A stretch of DNA of 64,000 nucleotides from Ephydatia muelleri (GCA_013339895.1 JABACO010000001.1:23261253-23325252); one strand, 5' to 3'; positions 36,640 through 49,298 are shown, numbered from the stretch's first letter. A program made the numbers and translations. Notes: generated from the letters alone by a model not told the origin.

Positions 36640-37077
36640 ACACTTGATCCTACCTGCACCACTGATCCTCTACCTGCCCCACTGATCCTCTACCTGCCCC
36701 ACTGATCCTCTACCTGCCCCACTGATCCTCTACCTGCACCACTGATCCTCTACCTGCCCCACTGATCCTCTACCTGCACCACTGATCCTCTACCTGCCAC
36801 ACTGATCCTACCTGCCCCACTGATCCTCTACCTGCCCCACTGATCCTCTACCTGCCCCACTGATCCTCTACCTGCCCCACTGATCCTCTACCTGCACCAC
36901 TGATCCTCTACCTGCCACACTGATCCTCTACCTGCCCCACTGATCCTCTACCTGCCCCACTGATCCTATACCTGCACCACTGATCCTCTACCTGCACCAC
37001 TGATCCTCTACCTGCCCCACTGATCCTCTACCTGCCCCACTGATCCTCTACCTGCACCACTGATCCTCTACCTGCAC
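36640..37077. repeat. 20-bp minisatellite, about 21 copies
   Basis: Unit ACCACTGATCCTCTACCTGC with small variants (cc or ac in the first positions). Confidence 0.95.
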
Positions 37078-37343
37078 ATATAGTTCAGTGTTACACTTTC
37101 CAGAGGTAATATATAGAGGGATTGGAAACAGCCAATCAACACTTATCAACGTAGCGCAATCCTCGAATGAATCCTTACAGAATAGTGCTCACTTAGAATT
37201 ACAACAGACAATATGGAGTTTTTCACAGGCCTTTAGATTTTGTGTGGTTTTTTGCTGGGCAACTTTCATCTTTTCTACCCATGCACTGGCATAGGACAAA
37301 CCACGAACTGCGATCCACATTATGGCTATCTTCGTAAACAGTG

Positions 37344-37382
37344 CTTGAAATGGGCAGTGCTGCAATCACTGCCCACTTCAAG
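37344..37382. repeat. Short perfect hairpin
   Basis: Arms CTTGAAATGGGCAGTG and CACTGCCCACTTCAAG around a 7-base loop, with one unpaired base. No terminator role is implied in a eukaryote. Confidence 0.7.
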
Positions 37383-37972
37383 GTTGCGGAGATCTCCGGA
37401 CCAGGCAAGGACAACATTAAGCCTTCTAAAAGAGGCACATACATTTGAGCGTGAGGAATTGCCACAACTAAACTTTTCTCTCTGCTAAAGCTTCAGTTTT
37501 CTTCAACTTTGAAGAAATTCTCAGAACAAATGGGACATAGTTTACCTTTAAAAACATGTGATGGGCACACTATCTACATACCTCTACCAAATCAACATGC
37601 CAAAACCAGCCACCATCGTAACACAACGCAGTGGCTCCACCAGTGAGTAAGGTTACTAAAAATGCTATATGCCAACAACATAGCGATGGACACTATGAGC
37701 AAATGACAAGGACAGTTCTTGACGGATTCTCCCCCAAAACCTAAAACAAAAAACTTGCCTATTCATTTTCTCTATTGTTAACAAATGGCGTAAATTCTAA
37801 TATAGAAGCATTCAAAAAATCTATAGTGGATCGTTTATCTACTACTTCATGAGACGGCGTGCATCGTGAAATTCAAGACTTCTATTCAAGTGTTCAATTC
37901 CACCCATTTTCTTTGGTCAGCGTAGGTGCGATTAACAAGTGCAAGGATAGGGCGCGCTAAAATTGCTGAATG

Positions 37973-38212
37973 TATTATCTCTGCACACTCCCACTAACTC
38001 TGCATACTCCCACTAACTCTGTACACTCCCACTAACTCTACACACTCCCACTACCTCTGCACACTCCCACTAACTCTGTACACTCCCACTACCTCTGCAC
38101 TCTCCCACTACCTCTGCACACTCCCACTACCTCTGCACACTCCCACTACCTCTACACACTCCCACTACCTCTGCACACTCCCACTAACTCTGCACACTCA
38201 CACTACCTCTAT
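37973..38212. repeat. 20-bp minisatellite, about 12 copies
   Basis: Unit CTCTGCACACTCCCACTAAC or ...CTACC. It is unrelated in sequence to the 36.6-kb array. Confidence 0.95.
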
Positions 38213-38734
38213 CACTTCATCCTTACTCATGATCAGTATTAGTCTCGTACCCAGACCCAAAGTTACGCTGCTGCAAATGGATTTCTTCCACAGCTACGCG
38301 AAAAGTGGGTCTGGTAATGTGCTATATTGATTGATGTCTTCCCCAGAATGTTGGGGAATCAATCAGATTCGAGGTATGAGTATTGCATACCTCTGTTACT
38401 ATTCATTTGCATTGTTTTTGGGTAGCTAATTCACCGCTTGTATCAGTATCGCGAACCAAGCCACTATGTGTATATTTATAAAGCGACCTCAAAAGTAACT
38501 GCTCAGCAAGTATGGGGATGAGCAAGTAGTAATACTGGGCAAGAAATGTATCTGTGCATCCAGGTGCCTCACTGTAGAGGCCACATAATGTAGAAGCTAT
38601 ACACCAACATGTAACGTTTTCGATATGCCATTACATGGGTTTGCCACAACAAAAGAAGACTTCTACTGAACTATGAAATTGAACAAAAGCTTGGGAAGCC
38701 CTTGTGTATGTCTTGGAGATGTGTGGGAGCGAAG

Positions 38735-39065
38735 CGCAATGAGGGTGGGGCCAGTGGTACATTGCAATGAGGATGGTGACAGAGGTACGTTGCAATGAGG
38801 GTGGGGACAGTGGTACGTCGCAATGAGGGTGGAGACAGTGGTACGTTGCAATGAGGGTGGTGACAGAGGTACGTTGCAATGAGGGTGGAGACAGTGGTAC
38901 GTTGCAATGAGGGTGGAGACAGTGGTACGTTGCAATGAGGGTGGAGACAGTGGTACGTTGCAATGAGGGTGGAGACAGTGGTATGTTGCAACGAGGGTGG
39001 AGACAGTGGTACGTTGCAACGAGGGTGGAGACATGCAACGAGGGTGGAGACAGTGGTACGTTGTT
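38735..39065. repeat. 28-bp minisatellite, about 12 copies
   Basis: Unit TTGCAATGAGGGTGGAGACA plus GTGGTACG. One unit is partly deleted near 39,030. Confidence 0.95.
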
Positions 39066-39401
39066 ACGTATGTCATCCCAGTCCATGCAATGATTAAGTG
39101 TCCTTGAAAATCACGTGGCCCTGTAATATTATACTCTGACCTAACTGGCATGAGCGTTACTGCAAAATGATGATGCTTTCATCAGTCATGCATTTTGAGT
39201 CCTGTGACAGATTTCACATCACATACCGGACGATGCAAGGGTGAAATGATAATACCCACCCTTCCTTCCACTCCCTACCATAAAATATATATGCCCTATA
39301 CTTTACACACACAACAAGATAGGGAGGTGCCGCTACGAACAGGTTTAGCATCTTCCCTTCACACTTGGACCCCCTCCCAAAAGCATCAGGTGCCTATTTA
39401 C

Positions 39402-39580
39402 CTGTAGAATGGTACGACATCTGGAAGGGTTGGTCCTTTCACCTGGTCGTCAGACATTAGCTGGGTGTAGTGAGGGAGGAACGAGTCCATGTGGAAGTTC
39501 AGGAGCATGGAGTCAGAGGACAGACCTGCATGAGCATCTCCCATCCATTTTCCATGGCAACAACGAAGCACTAAACCCAC
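39402..39580 (-). CDS. GH78 alpha-L-rhamnosidase-like exon (WMGDA exon)
   Basis: The exon ends at a donor (GTAAAT) after 39,402 in phase 2 and joins 36,335 to read PFYR-YGTRPADPSWG, as expected for GH78. It encodes KWMGDAHAGLSSDSMLLNF, HMDSFLPHYTQ and LPDVVPF. WMGDA is the GH78 signature next to the catalytic acid. The usual ERxG before it is not seen (HGK instead), so either the true acceptor is different (a tgcag at 39,526-39,530 is one candidate) or the residue is lost. The start of the exon is therefore uncertain. Confidence 0.7.
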
Positions 39581-39908
39581 ACACATTTTATACCATGCTT
39601 ATAAAAGTCAAGTCCCCATGGTACCACAATGTGACCATTGGTGCAGCTGTCAACAATCAAGCCAAGCTATTGTAGTACAGTTGTTTTACCTGCTCCAATA
39701 AGCCAGACTATATTAAACTAACATGTATCTGTGAATTCTGATTACCAATGCTAAAATAACATTAGTATAGGTGAGGGCTGCTAGCCTTCAAAGGGCAACA
39801 GCTAGCCAATTTGCAGCACACATTTCACTACATGTACATGCAAATTCCATGTATCCAGTGATTGGAGGAGGGTTCCAAAATGGCTAGGACTTCATAGCAG
39901 TGTCCAAG

Positions 39909-40207
39909 CCCCATGGTATGGTCATCCCAGGCTGGCCCCATGGTATGGTCATCCCAGGCTGGCTCCATGGTATTGTCATCCCAGGCTGGCTCCATGGTAT
40001 GGTCATCCCAGGCTGGCCCCATGGTATGGTCATCCCAGGCTGGCCCCATGGTATGGTCATCCCAGGCTGGCCCCATGGTATGGTCATCCCAGGCTGGCCC
40101 CATGGTATGGTCATCCCAGGCTGGCCCCATGGTATGGTCATCCCAGGCTGGCCCCATGGTATGGTCATCCCAGGCTGGCCCCATGGTATGGTCATCCCAG
40201 GCTGGCT
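39909..40207. repeat. 27-bp minisatellite, 11 copies
   Basis: Unit CCATGGTATGGTCATCCCAG plus GCTGGCC. The unit length is a multiple of three, so all six frames stay open without meaning a gene. Confidence 0.95.
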
Positions 40208-40283
40208 CTGTCAACAATCAATAGGCCAGACTAGATCACTTAATACCACGCTTCCATTTCAAAACTTTGTTAAATTAATAAAT

Positions 40284-40533
40284 GGGACAGTTTCCGCGAA
40301 AATTGCCCCACGGTTAAAATGTTATAAAAATGCATCGCGTTTGAATCGCTATAACTTCCCAACGGATAACGCTATCGACTTCCTATGTTCAACACTTCAT
40401 AGTGAAATGGTGTAGTATGAAGTGTTGAAAATAGGAAGTCGATAGCGTTATCCGTTGGGAAGTTATAGCGATTCAAACGCGATGCATTTTTATAACATTT
40501 TAACCATGGGGCAATTTTCGCGGAAACTGTCCC
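40284..40533. mobile_element. MITE family 2, copy 1
   Basis: A 250-bp near-palindrome starting GGGACAGTTTCCGCGAAAA and ending with its reverse complement, flanked by AAAT on both sides (40,280-40,283 and 40,534-40,537). The centre holds acttcatagtgaaatggtgt. Terminal bases and 4-bp target duplication match those of the 8.3-kb transposon. Confidence 0.9.
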
Positions 40534-40885
40534 AAATTATATACATACATGTACATACACCACAAAAGAGGAACAGGTTTTTGTCAATCATGCTACACCA
40601 AAGGTATCAGAGATTCTCTGAAGGTGTATAGCATGTCCTTGATTTGATCACGCTACTCTGATACATTGTATTGATAATCGTAAAAGAAATAAGGATAGAC
40701 GGCAATGAAGCCACCCCATTGTCTGACTGTATGATGTGCCCCATTTGTCAGCTAGCAGTGATGCCAAACGTTTGCAGGTGGTAGTGGCAATGCTACCCAT
40801 GCCTCCTGTTGAAGAGAGGAAGATTGGAGTGAATGAAGCTCACTCAATCTCCCAAACTAATTAGTTTCATACAACCTCACTAACA

Positions 40886-40973
40886 GTGGGCGTTATTCGT
40901 TTCCGGTGATTTATCGGTTCTGCAATTGCTATGATTTCAACTCGTAAAATTGCAGGAAACGAACAACGCCCAC
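40886..40973. mobile_element. Small inverted-repeat element, 88 bp
   Basis: Ends GTGGGCGTTATTCGTTTCC and, reversed, GTGGGCGTTGTTCGTTTCC: 18 of 19 bases pair. No target duplication seen. Confidence 0.6.
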
Positions 40974-41629
40974 ATTAAATGTGTGTGTGAAATAATCTCT
41001 TTTCCTTTCTCATGAGCAATACTATACAGTGTAGATGATCCTAATAACTACACACACCTTAAAATAACATCTGCTCTAAAGCAACTTCAGGGGAAGAATC
41101 AAAATGACAGCTAGCCTCTAAAGTGGCCTCAAGGGATCACTTTCTCACCAAAGCATCAAATAACCAGCAGCTATGTACCACTAATTATGTAGCCAGTAAA
41201 TTCCTGGTATGGCATGCAAAATGCTTTCCCCTTTCAAAGTATGTCAGTGGCTGTTAGAGGCTCCAGTGAGTGATGGAGGTCACCAGCTGTGGAGAGATGG
41301 AGAGACAGACACCAGAGTGTGACGCTGGCCACCCACAGGTGACCTGTGTGCCAAGCTAAGACACTGGCCCAAGCTAGGCTCCCCAGATGAGTAGGTCAAG
41401 CCCACATGGCTCCACTTAAGTACACAAAACATTGCAACGACCATGTGTTTTGGAGAATGGCTGGATTGTGGACTATGTGTGGTACAACATCATGTGAGAC
41501 AAAGAAGTGCCAGGGAGAAACCCTCACCATCTTGGCTGCAGCTACAGGGTAGGCTGGGGAGCACAGATGGTACTATAGGGCTGAGGGGAGAGGATCAGTC
41601 TGTGGGGTAAGAACTAAGATGACTGATAA

Positions 41630-41930
41630 ATAAATTAAAATTGCGGTGGATAAAGCATCAGCCATGATGTTGTTCTTCCCGGGGACATGCACCCAGCCTG
41701 ATGGTAACAATGTTGCGACAGCCGCAAATAAACAAGACCCATGAGTGCAGGGTCCAGTGAGGATTGTCCGGACCACACATGGACCACACAGTCTGGTTGT
41801 CTCAATGGAACGTCATCCGGTGTCCAGCCAACATGTGACTTCAAGTGCAGGTGATGGCAAGGATGGTGGAAAGCTCCTGCCATTGGATGGAGCGGTGGGG
41901 AAGCCCCTGGTGAGGCAGCCATGGGTCCCG
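41630..41930 (-). pseudogene. DIRS-like retroelement RNase H remnant
   Basis: The minus strand reads SLDPALMGLVYLRLS and, after a shift, GWVHVPGKNNIMADALST. The DPALM...R...HVPGxxNxxADALS order is the end of the RNase H domain of DIRS-type and related retroelements. Stops and a frameshift show decay. No tyrosine recombinase part was recognised nearby. Confidence 0.6.
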
Positions 41931-41950
41931 TAACCGTGCACCCTCAAAGT

Positions 41951-42058
41951 ACGCCCCAATAGCTTACCACCGCACGCGCCCATTGCACTGAAAGGTCAGT
42001 AAGCAATTTCTGACATTTCAGTGCATATGGGAGCGCGCTGTGGTAAGCTATAGGCATG
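41951..42058. mobile_element. Small inverted-repeat element, about 108 bp
   Basis: Arms ATAGCTTACCACCGCACGCG, CCCATTGCACTGAAAGGTCAG and their reverse complement ending GGTAAGCTATAGG, with a short central loop. Confidence 0.6.
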
Positions 42059-42476
42059 CACAATAGTGATGCATTGATTAAATGTGCAGCTTGGACAGGA
42101 GCCTCTTTACTTACATGCATACAGAAAATGTTAGTTTATAGCTCTTGTGTCTCTGTTATGACATCCATTAACACCTGGTGGTTACAGTGTAAACAAGCAA
42201 GTACAATGCAATGTTGTTCTAAACTGGTAAGGTTACTAAAATAAACCATTATTCACAAGGTTCATATTTCAACACACACATCTAAGTAACCTGGATACAT
42301 TTGCTTCTACATACATAAAGCAAATGTGTGCATTTTTATTAAGAAAAAGCAAATGGGAAGCGGAATACAATGAGAAGCGGAATACAATGAGAAGGTAATG
42401 GATTAAAGATGGTACGATACACTCACACGATAACTTGACACCTTGTGATTCACACACAACACAAGTACACACACAA

Positions 42477-43203
42477 CACACACCACACACATCAACATGT
42501 ACATGTATGCAAGGCACACACCACACACATCAACATGTACATGTATGCAAGGCACACACCACACACATCAACATGTACATGTATGCAAGGCACACACCAC
42601 ACACATCCACATGTACATGTATGCAAGGCACACACCACACACATCAACATGTACATGTATGCAAGGCACACACCACACACATCCACATGTACATGTATGC
42701 AAGGCACACACCACACACATCAACATGTACATGTATGCAAGGCACACACCACACACATCAACATGTACATGTATGCAAGGCACACACCACACACATCAAC
42801 ATGTACATGTATGCAAGGCACACACCACACACATCCACATGTACATGTATGCAAGGCACACACCACACACATCAACATGTACATGTATGCAAGGCACACA
42901 CCACACACATCAACATGTACATGTATGCAAGGCACACACCACACACATCAACATGTACATATATGCAAGGCACACACCACACACATCCACATGTACATGT
43001 ATGCAAGGCACACACCACACACATCAACATGTACATGTATGCAAGGCACACACCACACACATCAACATGTACATGTATGCAAGGCACACACCACACACAT
43101 CAACATGTACATGTATGCAAGGCACACACCACACACATCAACATGTACATGTATGCAAGGCACACACCACACACATCAACATGTACATGTATGCAAGGCA
43201 CAC
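42477..43203. repeat. 38-bp minisatellite, 19 copies
   Basis: Unit CACACACCACACACATCAAC plus ATGTACATGTATGCAAGG, very homogeneous (c or a at one site, one tata variant). 38 is not a multiple of three, so the same repeated peptide appears in all forward frames; no gene is implied. Confidence 0.97.
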
Positions 43204-43354
43204 AGACTCACAAACATACCAACTCTGAAAGGCTCTTCTTGGCTTGTGCAATATTTCCCTTACTTTATCCACTCCATCCAATCACACACACATTAGCAAC
43301 AGAGGACTTACGTCTTTCCGTTCATCTCTTCCAAACACACTCTCCTGTACCCAC

Positions 43355-43455
43355 CAAATCAAGCATATTGGGACTCATGACGCACCAGCTGCCAGCCTTG
43401 ATGCTGATGGCCGTCACCAAGGCAACGTTGAGATGTTCTATCCACACACTGGGGG
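43355..43455 (-). CDS. Candidate exon, unknown (possibly upstream part of the GH78-like gene)
   Basis: Bounded by an acceptor (...cttaacccag) and a donor (GTGGGT). It reads SVWIEHLNVALVTAISIKAG and SWCVMSPNMLDL with no stop. The coding look is good, but I cannot assign a family. It lies on the same strand and upstream of the GH78 exons. Confidence 0.35.
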
Positions 43456-44383
43456 CTGGGTTAAGGAAAAATGGGAGCATTAATATTTCTCCGGGATAGT
43501 GCTACTATTTCATGTGTGCATTATACTGCCCATGTGGTATGCCACATCCATTTGATACTGAAGACCACTGAAATCAACATTTGCATCCTGCAAATCTAGA
43601 GTATTACACTACATTAACTATGAGCTGTAACCATGGATAGCTGCACATGATAGTATCAATTTTTAAGTCCATTCAATAAACCTTTATTTGAAAAGCGTGC
43701 ACATATTGCATTCATACATATACCCATATCCCTGTAAGCAGGCACAACCCATATACCACATACATCAACATCTCCTGCTGACCTATTTCACTGAGAATAG
43801 CACGCATGAAACCACGCCCCCTGCACTCAAACCAGGGGACACTCCTCCTCTGCACTTGTCACTCCACACAGATGAGCAGAGGTGTGTAAGTGCATGGCTT
43901 CAACTACTGTGTTCCCCTAGCCAGAATGTAAAGATGGATGCCAAACAGAAATACAGTGTGGACAAAACTACAAACCTGCCATCCTATATAGCAACAAGAG
44001 AGAGTTGCAAATGCTCCAATTAGAGCGCACTCCAACGCAGCTTGGCTCATCGACGACCACACCCACCACTACTGACAATGTCAGGTGTGACTGGGAGCCC
44101 AGGCCTGGGTCCACACCGATGCAGAAGAAATGGCTCCAAGTTCTGTCAATCAAAGGAACCACCCTGACATGACACATCCAACACATGCTATCCTTATACA
44201 CTGTACATCAGCACCACCTCCCCTGCCCCGCCCCCTTTCAGGGAGTAAAGTCACAATCATAAAACTTACAATGTATTTACCCAGAGGTATGGCATGTGCC
44301 CAATATACACTCACTACTGTTCCATCTCCCCTCTCCTCCCCTTACCTTACCCAGTCCCCTCCCATTCCAGCTATGTCTATTAC

Positions 44384-44462
44384 CTGTAGAATGGTAGGAC
44401 ATCTTGAAGGGACGGTCCTTTAACCTGGTTGTCACCCTGTAGTGAGGAAAGAACCACACACA
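44384..44462 (-). pseudogene. Decayed copy of the GH78 exon at 39.4 kb
   Basis: ctgtagaatggtaggacatc ... ggtcctttaacctgg matches the 39,403-39,480 exon closely at DNA level, including the donor. The frame is shifted, so PDVVPF is not encoded. Confidence 0.65.
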
Positions 44463-44771
44463 TGTATTGTAGTGTATTTTTGAGATCCCATTAAAGTATG
44501 ACTCTTGAATACGTGGGTCTTGATTTCAGATATGTTTTAGTGTGCGCATGTTCACACAACACCACAGTTGTAAGGTAGGCTCTAATAAGAGCTTTACACG
44601 CACTTCTATTCCCCTTCGCCTCTAAACAGACAAGTGCATCCATCACTCACATCATCGGATACTGAAGGCACAAAACTACACGACAACGAGTACAATTTAA
44701 TAATAAATTACTAAGCTTCTCACTATACTGTCTTCCCCACCCGAATCCATTTCAATTACGTACACTATTAC

Positions 44772-44830
44772 CTGTAGTGCAGTAGAAGGGAACCCATTTC
44801 CTCTGGACCGTCAGCGATTAGCTGGACGAT
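44772..44830 (-). pseudogene. Second decayed copy of the GH78 exon
   Basis: cctgtagtgcagtagaaggg and ggaccgtcagcgattagctgg align with the 39.4-kb exon and its copy at 44.4 kb. Only about 60 bp are recognisable. Confidence 0.5.
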
Positions 44831-45357
44831 GCGTCTACTAAGAATCCGCCGTTACATGTAGCTCGTACCCAGGTTATTTGACTATTCATACCGTATCGCA
44901 CGTGACTATTCATGACAGCTGCGAACCACGCTATTAGCTAGCTCCGCTCGGTGGAGCGGGCCATTGGAAGGTGCTTGCGTACCGGATGCTGCTGTTTGCC
45001 GTAAGTACGAATCCCGAGTCCCGAACCTGTTGACTCATTTTCTGATCTCCTGCAACAACGACTTCGAGGGCATTCCGGCGCTATGCTCTCTTCGTGTGGT
45101 CTACTCTTCAGAAGAGCGGGTTCGGACGATTTGTTGCGAGCAGGATGAGGTAATTTCGGTGTTGCCCTCACTGAAAACGCTACACGCCTAGCGAAAATGT
45201 AGAAGGTCTGGGGACTAGATATACATGTACTGTACATATAACGTGATCGTGTCTATTTTTAACTTGCAGATCCGCTAGAGACTTGAGTCCAATCCAGTGA
45301 ACTCTTCTCTTTAGACTCTGCCTGGTATGGTGATTTGTCTCTCCTCCATTTTTTCAG

Positions 45358-45419
45358 ACCCATTGGATGAGACAGGTGTAGCAGCCCTCACTTCCCTTCC
45401 CAGGAAGGACTGGGCAGAG
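45358..45419 (+). CDS. Coiled-coil gene, exon a (copy 1)
   Basis: A 62-nt exon, acceptor ...ccattttttcag and donor GTAAGT. It encodes PLDETGVAALTSLPRKDWAE and ends in phase 0, matching the start phase of the 46,335 exon. An almost identical exon with its flanking intron is at 51,234-51,295. The protein family is not recognised. Confidence 0.6.
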
Positions 45420-46334
45420 GTAAGTGTGTATCCATGGAAACAGTATGCACATCATTCTAGGCTTACTATACAGGGGTTGGAGTTACAAGGTGTAGCAGAA
45501 TAAAGAAAAATTCTTTACAATATAACCACAGGTAGTTATATTGATTGGTATTAGTGGTTAATATCAGAGTTCGTATACAGTTTGAAAAACTATTGAAAAT
45601 AGTTGAAACCATTTGAAAAGGTGATATAGCCACGTGGACTGCAAAGTTCTTTGGCTCTAAATTTGATGTTTCATCCTAAGTTTGAGTTTTGTGGCACAAT
45701 CAGTTACCACGGTTACGTGCCACATGGTTTGACTGACATGTACACAAGAACATTGAAATGTGTTATGGCTTCACAGCTTCGGCACAAACTGGTTAGGACT
45801 TGTGCAACATGGCCAAAACCATCAAAAGTTGCTACATGTAGATAGCTGAAATGGCTGAACGTAAAATCACACACGTGTACAAACGTGAGGTACACCCACA
45901 TTACTTAATTAGGTGTACGAATAAAGCATGATGGAAGAGCATAGTCTTTTAAAGTTGGCAGCCATACGTAGTGTTGCAGCAGCATCAAAAGCCTACACAC
46001 AGTTGAATCTGCTATTCCTTAGTACTTGCAATTTATATTTATCTAGGCTTTTATTATACACGTACAATGATCGTGGTTGATTTCCACTTTGAAAAATGGT
46101 CTTTTGTTAGATACACTCCCTCCACCTCTCCCTCTCATCCATGTATTTCAATGTAGCTCACCATTTCAGGTGAGGGTGTGAAGGCACTTCCCACTTGTTG
46201 CCCCTGACGATGTGTACAGTCACTCAGATGGACTCCAGCAACTCAAGCAGCTCAGGGTCCAGCAGGTCCTCATCTTCCTCGTGTCGACATAGCTGACTTA
46301 AGCACAGACACTCACACCATCTTCATCATCACAG

Positions 46335-46416
46335 GACGATCCAGCAGTGTTGAGGAATTCTCCTAGTCCCCCTTCCCCCTCTGCACAACCACCCCAGCCG
46401 AGGAGGATCAGGCAAG
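46335..46416 (+). CDS. Coiled-coil gene, proline-rich exon
   Basis: An 82-nt exon, acceptor ...tcatcacag and donor GTAAAG. It encodes DDPAVLRNSPSPPSPSAQPP and QPRRIRQ, a low-complexity Pro/Ser linker. It enters in phase 0 and leaves in phase 1, fitting between exon a and exon b. Confidence 0.5.
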
Positions 46417-47249
46417 GTAAAGTGGTTCAGTTCAATCATCTGTGTTAGGCAAGCGAGATATATGGTCAGGACCTTCAATCACCATGGGTGTGTAGGCAAC
46501 AGGGCATGGGTGGGTCCTGACCATATGTTACCATTGCAGGGATTGCGCACACATATATGTAGCTGCGGTGTACTCCCATGAATTGATCATTAAGATACAC
46601 ACACCTGCACATGAGGACTGTGTTGTTAATTAATGGATATAGGTGACGTTTGGTCCAGGTAGATCAGGGGTAGTGCTGTTTAATTGGAACACGTGGAAGT
46701 CATTGCATTCTGTGTGTGGTTCAGTTGCGCTCTTAAGCTGTGTCATGGGTCAGTTCATTTGTGTGTGGCAAGGCCAGTATCTGGGCCTGTGGATGCGCAT
46801 GAAGGGGTTAATGTCACTCCAATTCATGTGGCAGTCTGGGGCAAGTTAGGTGTGGTCAGTGAAGATGGGACCAGAGAAGGATACACACACCTGCCTCTAT
46901 GTACATGTATATGGTGGACAATGTGTCAGAGCCAGGCAGTCTGTTTGACCAGTGGTGAAGGGAGCACATGTGTAGCAATTGTTCAGGAATGCTGCTATCA
47001 GCCTAGCCTGGGTTGGATGTTTCGTTGTGTTACGTGTATAGGCTCAGCTGTGCTTCTATTCTGTTTCAGATGTGCTTTCTACAGGTATTTAGCCGCTGCT
47101 TAGCAACCAAGAGTATGTGTGAGGTGTGTATATATATAGTGTGTGTGTGTGTGTGTGGTGTGTATTTGGTGTTCTGTGTATGTATTTATGTGTGCGTAAA
47201 TGTATGTATGAGAGCATGAAAGGGATAGCACTATCTGGACGTGTAGACA

Positions 47250-47960
47250 TGTTCCTATCTCTCCCTCCCCTACCCTTCCTCCTCCCCCTCCCCTTACTCT
47301 TCCCCCTACCCTACCCTTCCTCCTCCCCCTTCCTTTCCTCCTCTCCCTACCCACCCCTTCCTCCTATCCTCCCCTTCCTCCTCCCCTCCCGTTCCTCCTC
47401 CCCTCCCCTTCCTCCTCCCCTCCCCTTCCTCCTCCCCTCCCTTCCTCCTCCCCTCCCCTTCCTCCTCCCCTCCCCTTCCTCCTCCCCTCCCCTTCCTCCT
47501 CCCCTCCCCTTCCTCCTCCCCTCCCCTTCCTCCTCCCCTCCCCTTCCTCCTCCCCTCCCCTTCCTCCTCCCCCTCCCCTTCCTCCTCCCCTCCCCTTCCT
47601 CCTCCCCCTACCCTCCCCTTCCACCTCTCCTACCTCCCCTACCCTCCCTTCCTCCTCCCCTACCCTCCCTTCCTCCTCCCCTACCCTCCCTTCCTCCTCC
47701 CCCACCCCCTTCCTCCTCCCCTACCCTCCCTTCCTCCTACCCTCCCTTCCTCCTCCCCTACCCTCCCTTCCTCCTCCCCTACCCTCCCTTCCTCCTCCCC
47801 TACCCTCCCTTCCTCCTCCCCTACCCTCCCTTCCTCCTCCCCTACCCTCCCCTTCCTCCTCCCCTACCCTCCCCTTCCTCCTCCCACCCTCTCCTTCCTC
47901 CTCCCCTACCCTCCCTTTCCTCCTCCCCCTACCCTCCCCTTCCTACTCCCCCTACCGTAC
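47250..47960. repeat. Pyrimidine-rich tract (CCTTCCTCCTCCCCTCC-type)
   Basis: About 700 bp of C and T on the plus strand built from imperfect units of about 17 bp. It opens long proline-rich frames that are not genes. Confidence 0.95.
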
Positions 47961-48028
47961 CTGCAGGAGATTGGTGTCATGATAGGCATTGGACTCGACC
48001 AGCTCCAGTTTGCCAACAATGAACTTGA
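47961..48028 (-). CDS. Candidate exon, unknown
   Basis: A 68-nt minus-strand stretch with acceptor (...gtgctttag) and donor (GTACGG), reading KFIVGKLELVESNAYHDTNL without stop. It lies right next to the pyrimidine tract. It may belong to the GH78-like gene or another minus-strand gene. Confidence 0.35.
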
Positions 48029-48544
48029 CTAAAGCACAAGAAAAATGGCGTAAGTCCATGAGTGATCATTTATTAGAGTTGATGGTTGCTATAGTAGGTG
48101 TGATGGTGCAAGTAGACCGGATCATAAGTTCAGGAGCCGACAGTCATGGTACTAGTACTTAATCATTAACCAGTACCATCACCTGGACTCCATTTGGACA
48201 CTCGTAGCCCTGTCATTATTTCTGTGACAGTGAAAAATCTACTGCCATGTTTGAATTTCAGAGTTGTGTGTTAGGTAACTGCCTTTGTGCCTTGTGCATC
48301 CAAGTACACACCAATGTGTCCATAACCCATGAGGCACTGTAATTATTCTGGCTGGGCAGTTGATCCCAAGTCTAAGTGCAACCTTTTTGAGTGAACATTG
48401 GAATCATGTATACATTCCAATCAGCTAATGAGGGTTCTGTGGCCATGGTGAGTGTTTGTTTTGTGTAATGGTATTGACACCGAATACACTCTCTGTTAGT
48501 TGTTGGGATGCATCGCATGTTGTTCCTTTGTCTAACTATCACTC

Positions 48545-48645
48545 TGTCCCTCCTCTTCTCTCCATCCTTCCTCCCTACCTCCCTCCCCTCCCTCCCTCCC
48601 TCCTTCACTCCCTTTGTCCCTTCCCCCTCCTCCCTCCCTTAGTGT
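48545..48645. repeat. Short pyrimidine-rich tract
   Basis: ctcctccctccctt-type stretch, followed at 48,649 by an acceptor-like site and a 100-base open stretch (VVNYTVEQDLTLRAVPHHV) that could be a plus-strand exon; not firm. Confidence 0.6.
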
Positions 48646-48904
48646 AGTCAACTACACTGTGGAGCAAGACCTCACTCTGAGAGCTGTACCACACCACGTT
48701 CTGGAGGTGGATGTGCTCTGGAAGGGGAGTGGCACATACTGGTATTTACAGTACAGGGCAACTTGGCACACATACGTTTGGTAAGGCCATGTGTTTTCAG
48801 TGGAGCACAACGTTTTATAATGGTACAAAATTACAAAGTAAATGATTTATTGATTACAAATGTTATTGACTGGAGGATGCAAGCAAATTGTGATTATATC
48901 AAAT

Positions 48905-49153
48905 GGGACAGTTTCCGCGAAAATTGCCCCACGGTTAAAATGTTATAAAAATGCATCGCGTTTGAATCGCTATAACTTCCCAACGGATAATACTATCGAC
49001 TTCCTATCTTCAACACTTCATAGTGAAATGGTGTAGTATGATGTGTTGAAAATAGGAAGTCGATAGCGTTATCCGTTGGGAAGTTATTGCGATTCAAACG
49101 CGATGCATTTTTATGACATTTTAACCGTGGGGCAATTTTTGCCGAACTGTCCC
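48905..49153. mobile_element. MITE family 2, copy 2
   Basis: 249 bp, over 90 percent identical by eye to the copy at 40,284, flanked by AAAT on both sides (48,901-48,904 and 49,154-49,157). The right end carries a small deletion (gccgaactgtccc). Confidence 0.9.
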
Positions 49154-49238
49154 AAATGGTTAAAAAATTACATCAAGACCCTCTGAAATTCAATTTATTT
49201 TTACAAATCAAACCGAGCTGATATAATTATCAGTTGGA

Positions 49239-49298
49239 AGACTGGTGGTGGTGGTGGTGGTGGTGGTGGTGAGGAGTGGTGAGTGGTGGTGGTGGTAT
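49239..49298. repeat. TGG microsatellite
   Basis: Trinucleotide TGG/GGT repeat, interrupted once. Confidence 0.9.

Noticed and set aside
36640..39065. Regular short repeats considered as a CRISPR array
   Set aside because: Units are contiguous without unique spacers, and the window is eukaryotic.
39828..40415. Repeated WDDHTMGPA-type and reverse-strand frames
   Set aside because: A 27-bp array keeps any frame open; no start context or neighbouring exons.
42435..43499. Open frames up to 354 codons rich in His, Thr and Cys
   Set aside because: They arise from the 38-bp minisatellite, which gives the same peptide in all forward frames and also opens the reverse strand.
47126..48022. 298-codon proline-rich frame
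   Set aside because: Composition effect of the pyrimidine tract; no conserved residues or splice context.
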